Shown here: piece after piece, positions 42,713 to 51,585 of the stretch
How the letters are laid out: each line of letters begins with the position of its first letter
Numbering within the stretch: position 1 is the stretch's first letter
Source of the DNA: Microbacterium sp. K24
GTDB taxonomy: Bacteria; Actinomycetota; Actinomycetes; Actinomycetales; Microbacteriaceae
Assembly: GCF_004794465.1 (NCBI RefSeq)
Contig: NZ_SSDJ01000147.1
Span: forward strand, 62,001 to 126,000
DNA: 64,000 nt
Direction: 5' to 3'
Program-made: the position numbers and the translations under genes
Notes under the pieces: generated by a model
What the model was told of the DNA's origin: nothing
Databases searched by the model: none
The model's input: the letters and a program-made list of their open reading frames with translations, nothing else

Positions 42713-44593
42713 TCAGGCTGTCGCGAGCACGGCCTTCGCCGACGTCGTGCGCCGGAGAGTCACGGCCAGCGTCGTCGCGACGATCGACAGCACGCCCCAG
42801 ACGACAAGTGCCGCGACGGCGGAGCCGTTCCCGGCGATCAGCCCCGTGAACGCGGGTGCCGTCGGAAGGGCGGCGCCGAGACCGGCGAGCCAGTCGGGCA
42901 CGGTCGAGATGAGCCCGGTGGCGACGGCGATGACGCCGACGAGCGCGGCGACCCAGCGGCCGATACCGCCGAACAGTGCCACGAGAGCCTGGTTCACCGC
43001 GGCGAAAACGACCCCGGCGAGCACGGCCGTGCCGGCGAACACCCACCACGCTCCGATCTCGTAGCTGGCGATGAACTGCACCACGATCGAGACGAGCAGC
43101 CCCTGCGCCGCGCCGATCAGCGCGGCCGGCGCGAAGGCGCGGAGCGTGAGAGCGGCGGACGAGCGCCGCGATGTGAGCGTGCGGGCGGTGTGGGCGCGCA
43201 TGACGAGGAACGACGCGAGTCCGCCGAACCACAGCACGACGGCGGTGAGCAGGGGGATCGCGGTGGGGCCGAAGATCGTGTTCGTCGAGGCGTTCGTCGA
43301 CACCGGGTCGGCGATCACCGAGGCGAGGGATGTCGATTCCTGGTCGCTGAACGAGGGGAGCGAGTCGGATGCCGTGCGCAGCCCGCCCGCGAGGTCGCCC
43401 GTGCCGGTCGCCAGCGTGTCGAGCCCGGAGGCGAGCTCGGTCGTGCCCGTGGCGAGGTCGGAGGCGCCGCCGGAGAGCTGGGTCGCACCGGTGGCGAGGG
43501 AACGCGCTCCGGCAGCGGACTGGCCGATGCCCTCGTTCGCGAGCTGAGTGAGTCCGCCCGCGAGCTGGGTCGCGCCGGTTCCGGCCTGGCGCATCTGCGG
43601 GGCGATCGCGGCGGGCAGCGTCGCGAGCTGGCTGACGCCGGCTTCCGTCGCGGTTGCTCCTGCGGCCAGCTCCGTGAGCTGGTCGCAGTAGGCGGCCGTG
43701 AAGACGAGCGGATCGCAGCTCTGCGCGAGGGCGTTGATGCCCGCTGCCAGCTCCGTGGTCCCCGACGCGAGCGCCGCGGCCCCGGGTGCCTGTGCCTCGA
43801 GTGCCGCCGCTCCGCTCGTCAGGCCCGAGCCGATCTGGCTCGCACCTGCCGCGGCCTCTCGTGTCTTGCCGGCGATGGTGTCGAGGCCGGACGCGAGCGA
43901 CGATGCGCCGGTGGCGAGCTGTCCCGCCCCCGACGCGAGCTTTGTGGCGCCATCGGGGATCGTGGCGGCTCCGTCTGCGGCGCTGCGCGCGCCGTTCGCC
44001 AGCTCGAGCGCGCCGTCGGCGGCGTCGCCGATCTGGTCGCCGATCGTGGTGAAGCCGACGAGCACGTTCTCGGTCGTCGCCTCGGTGAGCATCGTGCCCA
44101 TCGTCGACGCGGCGACGTTCGCGATCTGGCTCGTGATGAGGTCGTCGGCGACGAGTCCGTCATCAGGGGTCGTCACGGTGATGGTGGCCTTCTCGGCTTT
44201 CCCGCCGCCGTCGGAGATCGCCTGACCGGACGAGGTCGCGGCGGCCGAGAAGTCCTCCGGGATGGTGATGACGGCCTGGTAGGTGCCGTCGGCCAACCCT
44301 TCGGCGGCGTCGTCCTCGTTGGAGATCACCCAGGTGAGGTTCGAGTCGAGTTCGTCGGAACCCTCGACGAGACCGGACGCCAGCTGCCGTCCGAGCGGTG
44401 TGAGCTGGTCGTCGATGGTGACCGGCTCATCGAGGTTGACGATGGCCGCCGTCATGGTGTCGAGGCGCTCGGTCGGGTTGTTCAGCGCCGCGACGAGGAT
44501 GCCGCCGATGGCAGCCGGCAGCAGCAGGATGCCGAGGATCGTCAGCCACGTGACGGGCTTGCGGGAGCGCGCGCGCTCGATGGGGAGTGTCAT
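42713..44593 (-). CDS. YhgE/Pip-domain membrane protein
   Basis: This 626-residue protein has one N-terminal helix (TWLTILGILLLPAAIGGILVAAL), a long extracytoplasmic region (about 45-430) and about six C-terminal helices with the ABC-2-like Pip core. The middle carries many 7-residue units of the form ATGATQLSGGASDLATG, typical of YhgE/Pip proteins, which form coiled rods. Related proteins act in type VII secretion, phage infection or lipid export. The ATG overlaps the MMPL gene's stop by 4 bp, so both make one efflux operon. Confidence 0.92.
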   Translation of the reverse strand: MTLPIERARSRKPVTWLTILGILLLPAAIGGILVAALNNPTERLDTMTAAIVNLDEPVTIDDQLTPLGRQLASGLVEGSDELDSNLTWVISNEDDAAEGLADGTYQAVITIPEDFSAAATSSGQAISDGGGKAEKATITVTTPDDGLVADDLITSQIANVAASTMGTMLTEATTENVLVGFTTIGDQIGDAADGALELANGARSAADGAATIPDGATKLASGAGQLATGASSLASGLDTIAGKTREAAAGASQIGSGLTSGAAALEAQAPGAAALASGTTELAAGINALAQSCDPLVFTAAYCDQLTELAAGATATEAGVSQLATLPAAIAPQMRQAGTGATQLAGGLTQLANEGIGQSAAGARSLATGATQLSGGASDLATGTTELASGLDTLATGTGDLAGGLRTASDSLPSFSDQESTSLASVIADPVSTNASTNTIFGPTAIPLLTAVVLWFGGLASFLVMRAHTARTLTSRRSSAALTLRAFAPAALIGAAQGLLVSIVVQFIASYEIGAWWVFAGTAVLAGVVFAAVNQALVALFGGIGRWVAALVGVIAVATGLISTVPDWLAGLGAALPTAPAFTGLIAGNGSAVAALVVWGVLSIVATTLAVTLRRTTSAKAVLATA

Positions 44594-47361
44594 GCGGTCA
44601 CCTCGGTGGATTCTGCGGTGCTACGCCGCGGTGTGCGCGTGTCGAGAGTCTCGGCATCAGGCCATCCGGCTTCTTCGAGAGCGGTGCGAGCGGATGCCGC
44701 GTCGGCGGCCGTGGCGAAGATTGCGAGCGGACGCGATGCCGCGGCATCCCTGAGCATCGCCGTCGCCTGATCACGGCGGCCGCCGCTGAGGCGGTCCAGC
44801 CCGTCGATCACGACGAGCGAGGACGTCCCCCGTAGGGCTTCCGCGAGGTCGGCGAGTGCGGCATCCGCATCGTCCACGAGCACGCAGCCGACGTGCGACC
44901 GCACCCACGCGGCCCGTCCGGGCAGCAGATGGCTCGCGACGCGGAGGCGTCCGTCGCTCGGTGCGATGCGACCGGCGATCGTGAGGGCCAGCGCGCGTCG
45001 CGTGCGGGAGTCGCTGCCGGTCGCGATGACGGCCCCGCCTTCCGGGATGCGCAGGGAGAGGCGCTCGATGACGGGGGCATCGGCGCTGATCTGCAGGTCG
45101 TCTGCGGCGACCACGGAGCCGTCGCCCGGCCATGCCGCCAGGTGGCGCTCGCGCTCGACGGCTTCGCCCTCGATGTCGACACGGGGGAGGATCTTCTCCA
45201 GCCACGACGGGATCTCCCAGGCGCGCTCGCCCAGGATCGCCATCAGTGCGGGGATCAGCGTCATGCGCACGAGGAACGCGTCGATCGCGATGCCCGCCGC
45301 GAGTCCGAGTGCGATCGGCTTGAGCGAGGAGTCGCCCTCGGGCACGAACGCGACGAACACCGCGAACATGATGAGCCCTGCGGCGGTGACGACCTTCGCC
45401 GAGCCGGTGAACCCGCTGCGCACGGCCCGCAGAGCGGCGGCGCGCCGGGTCGCACGATCCGGGCTCTTCGAGTCGGGGTCGTGCACGAAGTCCTCCCGCA
45501 TGCGGGAGACGAGGAACACCTGGTAGTCCATCGCGAGCCCGAACAGCACGCCCATCAGCACGATCGGCATGAAGCTGATGATCGGGCCGACCTTCGCGAC
45601 ATGCAGCAGGTCGGCGAACCAGCCCCACTCGAACACGGCGCCCACGACGCCGAAGGCTGCGACGATCGAGAGGAGGTAGCCGAGGGCCGCGGTGATCGGC
45701 ACCCACAGCGAGCGGAACACGATCGTGAGGAGCACGAGCGAGAGACCGATCACGAAGATGCCGAACGGCAGCAGGGCGTTTCCGAGCTGATCCGAGATGT
45801 CGATGCCGACCGCGGTGAACCCGGTGACCTTGAGGTCGATGCCGAACTCGTCGAGCCACTCGTCGTGATGCGACCGGAGCTCGCGCACGAGGTCGGCGGT
45901 GGCGGGATCGTCGGGGGCGGTCTCGGGGATGATCTGCACGATGCCGGTGTCGGCGGTCTCGTTGGGCGTCGACAGCGCGACCTCCTTCACGCCGTCGACC
46001 TTCGCCACGGCATCCCCGAGATCCTCCATGAGGCCGAGCGGATCGGTCGAGGTGACGATCGTGCCGGTGAGGATCATCGGGCCGTTGAAGCCGGGGCCGA
46101 ACTCCTCGGCCGTGAGGTCGTAGGTCTGCCGGGCCTCGGAGTCCTTCGGGAGCACGCCGGCGTTCGGCAGCGCGAGATCCAAGCTCAGGGCGGGGACGGC
46201 CACGATTCCGAGACCCAGGACCACGGCGAGCGAGACCAGCACCGGATGCTTGGTGACGCCGGTGGCCCAACGCGTGCTTCCCTTCACCCGCGCCTTCGGC
46301 TCCCGGTCGCCCTTTCTGGGCTTGCGTGGGCGTGGCGCCCGCCCGGCGACCTTCCCCTTCATGAATCCGAGGAGCGCCGGGGTGAGCGTCACGGCGATGG
46401 CGACGGCGACGGCCACCGCTGCCGAGGCGGCGATGCCCATGGTGGTGAGGAACGGGATGCCGGCGAAGCCGAGGCCGATCAGCGCGATCAGCACCGTGAC
46501 TCCGGCGAACACCACGGCCGATCCGGCGGTGCCGACGGCGCGTGCGGCCGACTCCTCGGGATCGACGCCTTCGCGCACCTGATCCTGGTGTCTGGCCATG
46601 ATGAACAGGGCGTAGTCGATGCCGACGGCGAGGCCGAGCATGAGGGCGAGCAGCGGCGTCGTCGACGAGACGGTCGCGAAGGCGGTGGCGGTGAAGATGC
46701 CCGCCATCGAGATGCCGACGCCGAGGATCGCGGTGAGCAGCGGAAGGCCGGCGACCACGAACGAGCGGAACGTCACGATCAGCACGAGGAGGGCGATCAG
46801 CAGGCCGACGGCTTCGGTGAGGGTGACGCCGGGGATGGAGGTGGCGAAGAGGTCCCCGCCGAGGACCGCCTGGGAGCCATCGGGCAGAGTGGCGGCGAGA
46901 TCGTCGACGACCTCCTGCAGCGCCTCCTTGGTCTCGGGCGAGACATCCGTGGACTGGCCGTCGAACTGCAGGCGGACGATCGCTGCGGTGTCGTCGTCGT
47001 TGATCATGCCGCTGACCATCTCGTCATACGGCGAGTTGGCGGCCAGGACGTCGTCCATTCCGGCGAGTTCGTCGACGGCATCCTCGATGGGCGCGCGGTA
47101 GGCGTCGTCGGTGATGTCATCGCCGTCGGCCGCCACCACGATGAACTGCGCGTTGGTGCCGCTCACCTGGGGGAACGAGCGCGAGAGCTGCTCGAGACCT
47201 GCCTGTGACTCTGTGCCGGGGATGGAGAAGGTGTTGTCGGTGCCCGCGCCGAGCACGAGGGCGCCGGCTCCGGCGATGCCGAGGGCGAGGAGCCAGGAGA
47301 CGAGGACTCGCCACGGGTGCCGGAAGGCCCAGCGGCCGAGCGACGACAGAAGAGTGGACAC
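44590..47361 (-). CDS. MMPL/RND transporter with fused degenerate ABC-ATPase-like domain
   Basis: This 923-residue protein has two parts. Residues 1-715 form an MMPL/RND transporter with two halves of about six helices each (GTDNTFSIPGTESQ near the start, GLAVGIDYALFIMARHQ and GLAMDYQVFLVSRMRED as the paired charged motifs). Residues 717-923 resemble a shortened ABC ATPase. The P-loop site is GSDSRTRRA near 780, with Lys replaced by Arg and the Ser/Thr lost; a Walker B-like SLVVIDGLDRLSGG follows near 846. ATP hydrolysis is therefore unlikely. It starts at GTG 47361 after GAGGAA. A TetR operator lies 25 bp upstream. Confidence 0.9.
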   Translation of the reverse strand: MSTLLSSLGRWAFRHPWRVLVSWLLALGIAGAGALVLGAGTDNTFSIPGTESQAGLEQLSRSFPQVSGTNAQFIVVAADGDDITDDAYRAPIEDAVDELAGMDDVLAANSPYDEMVSGMINDDDTAAIVRLQFDGQSTDVSPETKEALQEVVDDLAATLPDGSQAVLGGDLFATSIPGVTLTEAVGLLIALLVLIVTFRSFVVAGLPLLTAILGVGISMAGIFTATAFATVSSTTPLLALMLGLAVGIDYALFIMARHQDQVREGVDPEESAARAVGTAGSAVVFAGVTVLIALIGLGFAGIPFLTTMGIAASAAVAVAVAIAVTLTPALLGFMKGKVAGRAPRPRKPRKGDREPKARVKGSTRWATGVTKHPVLVSLAVVLGLGIVAVPALSLDLALPNAGVLPKDSEARQTYDLTAEEFGPGFNGPMILTGTIVTSTDPLGLMEDLGDAVAKVDGVKEVALSTPNETADTGIVQIIPETAPDDPATADLVRELRSHHDEWLDEFGIDLKVTGFTAVGIDISDQLGNALLPFGIFVIGLSLVLLTIVFRSLWVPITAALGYLLSIVAAFGVVGAVFEWGWFADLLHVAKVGPIISFMPIVLMGVLFGLAMDYQVFLVSRMREDFVHDPDSKSPDRATRRAAALRAVRSGFTGSAKVVTAAGLIMFAVFVAFVPEGDSSLKPIALGLAAGIAIDAFLVRMTLIPALMAILGERAWEIPSWLEKILPRVDIEGEAVERERHLAAWPGDGSVVAADDLQISADAPVIERLSLRIPEGGAVIATGSDSRTRRALALTIAGRIAPSDGRLRVASHLLPGRAAWVRSHVGCVLVDDADAALADLAEALRGTSSLVVIDGLDRLSGGRRDQATAMLRDAAASRPLAIFATAADAASARTALEEAGWPDAETLDTRTPRRSTAESTEVTA

Positions 47362-47385
47362 GCGTTCCTCCGAGGGTGCCGATTG

Positions 47386-47418
47386 GATACACGGATGTAT
47401 TCAATACATAGATGTATC
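47386..47418. promoter_or_regulatory. Operator between the MMPL and TetR genes
   Basis: A 33-bp dyad reads GATACA-N3-ATGTATT-C-AATACAT-N3-TGTATC, symmetric about 47402, in strikingly AT-rich sequence. It lies 25 bp before the MMPL start and 72 bp before tetR, the right place for a TetR repressor to control both. Confidence 0.85.
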
Positions 47419-47490
47419 GTAAAGTGACCCGCCCGCGGAAGTCTGTGTGCGGGGTGTGAATCATGCGAGAGTGAGAGTCAGGAGGATCCG

Positions 47491-48114
47491 ATGACGACAC
47501 CCGCGACCCGCAGCCGTGAGAACACCCGGGCACGGCTTCTCGAAGCGGCAGCACAGGTGTTCGCCGAGGTGGGACTCGACGGCGCGTCCGTCGAAGCGGT
47601 GTGCGAGCGCGCCGGCTTCACCCGCGGCGCCTTCTACTCCAACTTCGAGTCCAAGGACGAGCTCTTCCTCATGCTCGCGGGCAGTGTGGCCGAGGTGCGG
47701 GTCAACGCGGTGCGCACCCGGGTGGAGGAGCTGACCGCCGATGGAGCGCTCGCCGAAGGCTGCGACCCGATCGACATCGTGCAGCAGGTCATGGAGCTCG
47801 GCGGAGACGATCGCCTCGGCGTGATGCTCATGAGCGAGATCCGCATCCGCGCCCTGCGCGACGAGCAGTTCGGCGTCGCCTACCTGGCGCAGGAGCGTGA
47901 GATGGTCTCGAGCATCGCCCAGATCATCGAGGACATCGTCGAGACGGGCCTGCTCCGGTTGCGTCTTCCGGCGGACGTCGCCGCCCGCATGCTCATGATC
48001 ATCTGGGAAGGCATGACGGTGCGCGGCGCCATGGCCGGTCAGGATGACGAGAGCCTGCGCCATTCCAGCAGCGAAGAGCTCGGCCGCCTGGTGCAGCTGC
48101 TCATCGTGGACTGA
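47491..48114 (+). CDS. TetR/AcrR-family repressor
   Basis: This 207-residue regulator has an N-terminal helix-turn-helix: RENTRARLLEAAAQVFAEVGLDGASVEAVCERAGFTRGAFYSNF, with FESKDELFLML following. The C-terminal ligand domain is not recognisable to a ligand class. AGGAGG lies 5 nt before the ATG. It faces the MMPL-YhgE operon across a 33-bp dyad and is the likely repressor of that efflux operon and of itself. It is convergent with menC. Confidence 0.94.
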   Translation: MTTPATRSRENTRARLLEAAAQVFAEVGLDGASVEAVCERAGFTRGAFYSNFESKDELFLMLAGSVAEVRVNAVRTRVEELTADGALAEGCDPIDIVQQVMELGGDDRLGVMLMSEIRIRALRDEQFGVAYLAQEREMVSSIAQIIEDIVETGLLRLRLPADVAARMLMIIWEGMTVRGAMAGQDDESLRHSSSEELGRLVQLLIVD

Positions 48115-48120
48115 GGCGGG

Positions 48121-49098
48121 TCACCCCTCCGCGAGCACCTCGTGGCAGCGGGTGAGCCGATCGAGCCACCAGTCGCGGCGATCATCGGAGGCAGCCAGAC
48201 GCGTGAGGGCGGCAGCATCCGGCGTCACCCGGCCGACCGGGATCGAGCCGTCGACAGGACGCAGGTCGGCGACGTCGTCGAGGAAGAGCGACGCCGTGCC
48301 GAGGCCGCAGTCGTAGTCCAGGTGCGGGAGCGCAGCGGCGAGCGCCGCGCCCTGAGACAGGCCGATCGCCGTGTCGAGGGCGCTGGAGACGACCACGGGA
48401 AGTCCCGCAGCCGTCACGATCTGCAGGGCATGCGTGACCCCGCCCAGGGGCTGGGCCTTGATCACGAGGAGGTCGGCCGCGCCGGCCCGGGCGACGGCGA
48501 GCGGATCGTCGGACTTCCGCACGCTCTCGTCGGCCGCCACCGGGATGCCCATGTACTTCACTCGTCGACGCAGATCCGCGAGCTCGTCGACAGTCGTGCA
48601 CGGCTGTTCGACGTACTCGAGGTCGAACTCGTTCAGGGCGTGCACCGCGTGCTCGGCCTCGTCGACGTTCCACATGCCGTTCGCGTCGATGCGGATGCGT
48701 CCTTCCGGACCCATCGCCTCGCGCACGGCCCGCACGCGGGCCACGTCGTCGTCGAGCGTCTGGCCGGGTTCGGCCACCTTCACCTTCGCCGTGCGGCATC
48801 CGGCGAAGCGCGCGAGAACGTCTGCCACGAGTGACGCGTCGATGGCGGGGATGGTGGCGTTGACCGCGATCCTCTCGCGCAGCGGCGCGGGCTGCGGCTG
48901 CCACCCGAAATCGATGGCGGCGGCGAGCCAGGTCGCGGCTTCGGCATCCTCGTACTCCACGAAGGGGGAGAACTCGGCCCAGCCCTCCGGCCCCTCGAAC
49001 AGGAGTGCCTCACGGGTGTCGACGCCACGGAAGCGGGTGTGCATCGGAAGACTGACGACGCGGGCGGAGGCGAGCAGGTCTGCGAGCGGGGGGAGCAT
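48121..49098 (-). CDS. menC: o-Succinylbenzoate synthase
   Basis: This 325-residue enolase-superfamily enzyme dehydrates SHCHC to o-succinylbenzoate in menaquinone synthesis. Catalytic features are KVKV (Lys dyad, near 135), IDANGMWN, EQPC, ADESVRK and the second Lys in VIKAQPLGG, followed by SSALDTAIG. I use ATG 49098, where CACAAT lies 6 nt upstream (leaderless); the longer frame upstream runs into the PadR promoter. menB and menE are 1.5 kb away, separated by the PadR-HAAS pair. Confidence 0.93.
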   Translation of the reverse strand: MLPPLADLLASARVVSLPMHTRFRGVDTREALLFEGPEGWAEFSPFVEYEDAEAATWLAAAIDFGWQPQPAPLRERIAVNATIPAIDASLVADVLARFAGCRTAKVKVAEPGQTLDDDVARVRAVREAMGPEGRIRIDANGMWNVDEAEHAVHALNEFDLEYVEQPCTTVDELADLRRRVKYMGIPVAADESVRKSDDPLAVARAGAADLLVIKAQPLGGVTHALQIVTAAGLPVVVSSALDTAIGLSQGAALAAALPHLDYDCGLGTASLFLDDVADLRPVDGSIPVGRVTPDAAALTRLAASDDRRDWWLDRLTRCHEVLAEG

Positions 49099-49212
49099 GT
49101 CCCCATTGTGCCCTGCACCTGTCTCCGTTCCCGCGCGGGTTGTGGTGGGTCGCGATGCATTCGACCGCCGGATTGCTCTGGAGTGTGCAGCACCCGTCGC
49201 CTCAATGTGTGA

Positions 49213-49243
49213 TTGACAATGGTGTGTGACGCACAGTACTGTG
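49213..49243 (+). promoter_or_regulatory. Promoter and palindromic operator of the PadR gene
   Basis: TTGACA (49213-49218) and TACTGT (49237-49242) are 18 bp apart; the -10 ends 7 nt before the ATG, so the mRNA is leaderless. The perfect palindrome CACAGTACTGTG (49232-49243) covers the -10 box, and TGTGTGACGCACA is a second imperfect dyad just upstream. Autoregulation by PadR is likely. Confidence 0.7.
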
Positions 49244-49249
49244 TGGGAC

Positions 49250-49582
49250 ATGAACGAAACGCTCGACACGCACCTGCAGGAGCTCCGCCGCGGCACCATC
49301 GTGCTCGCCTGCCTGCAGCTGCTGCGCACGGCGGGCTACGGCTACGGGCTGCTCGAAGAGCTCGAGCGGCGAGGCTTCGCCACCGACGCGAACACGCTGT
49401 ACCCCCTGCTGCGGCGCCTGGAGAAGCAGGAGTACCTCACGAGCGAGTGGAACACCGACGAGGCCCGGCCCCGCAAGTTCTACCGCACCTCGGACGCCGG
49501 CATCCGCCTGGCCGACACCCTCACCGACGAATGGCGATCGCTCACGACCTCGATCGCATCCCTCACCTCAGAGGAGAAGTGA
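49250..49582 (+). CDS. PadR-family regulator
   Basis: This 110-residue winged-helix repressor reads RRGTIVLACLQLLRTAGYGYGLLEELERRGFATDANTLYPLLRRLEKQEYLTSEW, with RPRKFYRTSDAG as the wing. This is the short PadR s2 type without a large effector domain. ATG 49250 has TACTGT 7 nt upstream. It is followed after 1 bp by a HAAS-domain membrane protein, the usual partner, and probably represses its own operon. Confidence 0.92.
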   Translation: MNETLDTHLQELRRGTIVLACLQLLRTAGYGYGLLEELERRGFATDANTLYPLLRRLEKQEYLTSEWNTDEARPRKFYRTSDAGIRLADTLTDEWRSLTTSIASLTSEEK

Positions 49583-49583
49583 C

Positions 49584-50576
49584 ATGACCACCACGAACAC
49601 GCTCGCCGAACGCTACATCAGCGCCACCATCCGCAGCCTTCCGGCGACCGCGCAGGCCGACGTCCGGGCCGAACTCGAGGCGTCGATCGCCGACGCGATC
49701 GAAGCCCGCATCGAACAGGGGGACACCCCGGATGCCGCCGAGCGTGCCGTGCTCACCGAGCTCGGCGACCCCGGTATCCTCGCCGCCGGGTACGCCGACC
49801 GTCCGCTGCACCTCATCGGACCGCGTTATTTCCTCGTCTGGTGGCGACTGCTCAAGCTCCTGCTGTGGATCGTTCCTGCCGTCGCCGCCTTCGGTGTCGC
49901 GATCGCCAAGATCCTCGAGTTCGCCACGATCGGCGAGACCATCGGCGCCATCGTCGTCGTCATCATCCAGGTGATCGTCAACCTCGGGTTCTGGACCGTG
50001 CTCGTGTTCGCCATCCTGGAGCGCACGGTGCCGGTGCCGGAAGCACAGTGGAACGTCGACCAGCTCCCGGAGCACTACGAGACCCGCGCCGGGTGGTCCG
50101 AGATGATCGGCTCGATCGTCTTCCTGGTGCTCGCGGGTGCCGCGATCGTCTGGGATGCGCTGCGTGGTTTCGTGCGCGCCGACGGCGTGGCCGTGCCGAT
50201 CCTGAACCCGGAGCTGTGGCCGTGGTGGATGGCCGCCCTGTTCGTCTTCATGCTGGCGGAGCTCGCGCTCGCGATCGCCGTCTACCGCGTGGGCCGCTGG
50301 ACCGTCCCGCTCGCCGTCGTCAACACCGTGCTGGCCATCGCCTTCGCGATCCCCGCCCTGTACCTGCTCATCACGGGCCAGCTGGTCAACCCGGAGTTCC
50401 TGGACTACCTGGCGACGAACCACGCCGAAGACCTGGCGAACGCGAACGCCGGTGCTGCCGAGCAGGGCGGCGTGTTCCGGGTGGTCACCGCGGTCTTCGC
50501 GGTCGTCACCGCCGGGATCGTCGTCTGGGACATCATCGACGGGTGGCTGAAGACCGCCCGCGCTCGCCGCGGCTGA
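49584..50576 (+). CDS. HAAS-domain membrane protein (PadR partner)
   Basis: This 330-residue protein has an N-terminal permease-prefix/HAAS domain: AERYISATIRSLPATAQADVRAELEASIADAIEAR, then ERAVLTELGDPGILAAGYADRPLHLIGPRYF. About six membrane helices follow (residues 85-320). HAAS proteins next to PadR genes are thought to sense or respond to envelope conditions, but their activity is not known. It has a GAGGAG ribosome site and a strong terminator 14 bp after the stop. Confidence 0.87.
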   Translation: MTTTNTLAERYISATIRSLPATAQADVRAELEASIADAIEARIEQGDTPDAAERAVLTELGDPGILAAGYADRPLHLIGPRYFLVWWRLLKLLLWIVPAVAAFGVAIAKILEFATIGETIGAIVVVIIQVIVNLGFWTVLVFAILERTVPVPEAQWNVDQLPEHYETRAGWSEMIGSIVFLVLAGAAIVWDALRGFVRADGVAVPILNPELWPWWMAALFVFMLAELALAIAVYRVGRWTVPLAVVNTVLAIAFAIPALYLLITGQLVNPEFLDYLATNHAEDLANANAGAAEQGGVFRVVTAVFAVVTAGIVVWDIIDGWLKTARARRG

Positions 50577-50589
50577 CCGCATCCGAAGG

Positions 50590-50621
50590 GGAACGCCGCC
50601 TCCGTCGGGAGGCGGCGTTCC
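50590..50621 (+). terminator. Terminator after the PadR-HAAS operon
   Basis: GGAACGCCGCCTCC and GGAGGCGGCGTTCC form a perfect 14-bp stem around a GTCG loop. Confidence 0.88.
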
Positions 50622-50655
50622 GTCGTTCCGCAGAGGCGGGGAATAGGCTGGAGGC

Positions 50656-51567
50656 GTGACCACGCCCTTCGTCTCCGACCTGTTCGACCCCGCCGAGTGG
50701 GTGCTCGCGCCCGGTGCGGAGGACTACACCGACATCACGGCGCACGTCACGCACGACGGCGGTGTCGCCCGCATCGCGTTCCACCGGCCCGAGGTGCGCA
50801 ACGCCTTCCGTCCGCACACGGTCGACGAGCTGTACCGGGCGCTCGACATCGCCCGCCAGAACCCGCGCATCGGCGCGGTGCTGCTGACCGGCAACGGCCC
50901 GAGTCCCAAGGACGGCGGATGGGCGTTCTGCTCCGGCGGAGATCAGCGCATCCGCGGACGCGACGGGTACAAGTACTCCGACTCCGAGACGGTCGTGCAG
51001 GACGCCGCTCGTGGCGGACGCCTGCACATCCTCGAGGTGCAGCGGCTCATCCGGTTCATGCCGAAGGTGGTCATCGCGGTGGTCCCGGGCTGGGCGGCGG
51101 GAGGCGGTCACTCGCTGCACGTCGTGTGCGATCTGACGATCGCCTCGGCCGAGCACGGACGGTTCAAGCAGACGGATGCCGACGTCGGCAGCTTCGACGC
51201 CGGCTACGGCTCCGCATACATGGCCCGCCAGACCGGGCAGAAGTTCGCGCGGGAGGTGTTCTTCCTCGCCGAGGAGTACTCCGCCCAGCGCGCCTACGAG
51301 GCCGGCGCCGTGAACCGTGTCGTGCCGCACGCCGAACTCGAGCGCGAGGCGCTGAAGATGGCGCGCACCGTGCTCACGAAGTCGCCCACGGCCATCCGCA
51401 TGCTGAAGTTCGCCTTCAACGCGGTCGACGACGGGCTGGTCGGCCAGCAGGTGTTCGCGGGTGAGGCGACTCGCCTGGCCTACGGCACGGATGAGGCGGT
51501 CGAGGGACGCGACTCGTTCCTCGAGAAGCGCGACCCCGACTGGTCTTCGTTCCCCTGGCACTACTGA
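50656..51567 (+). CDS. menB: 1,4-Dihydroxy-2-naphthoyl-CoA synthase
   Basis: This 303-residue crotonase-fold enzyme cyclises o-succinylbenzoyl-CoA in menaquinone synthesis. Diagnostic segments are RPEVRNAFRPHTVDEL, GWAFCSGGDQRIRG (oxyanion hole), VVPGWAAGGGHSLHVVCDLTIAS, ADVGSFDAGYGSAYMARQTG and the C-terminal RDPDWSSFPWHY. It is a full-length type. It starts at GTG 50656, with TAGGCT 6 nt upstream (leaderless). menE follows after 18 bp. Confidence 0.96.
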   Translation: MTTPFVSDLFDPAEWVLAPGAEDYTDITAHVTHDGGVARIAFHRPEVRNAFRPHTVDELYRALDIARQNPRIGAVLLTGNGPSPKDGGWAFCSGGDQRIRGRDGYKYSDSETVVQDAARGGRLHILEVQRLIRFMPKVVIAVVPGWAAGGGHSLHVVCDLTIASAEHGRFKQTDADVGSFDAGYGSAYMARQTGQKFAREVFFLAEEYSAQRAYEAGAVNRVVPHAELEREALKMARTVLTKSPTAIRMLKFAFNAVDDGLVGQQVFAGEATRLAYGTDEAVEGRDSFLEKRDPDWSSFPWHY

Positions 51568-51585
51568 GCCCCTCCAAGCCGCGCC

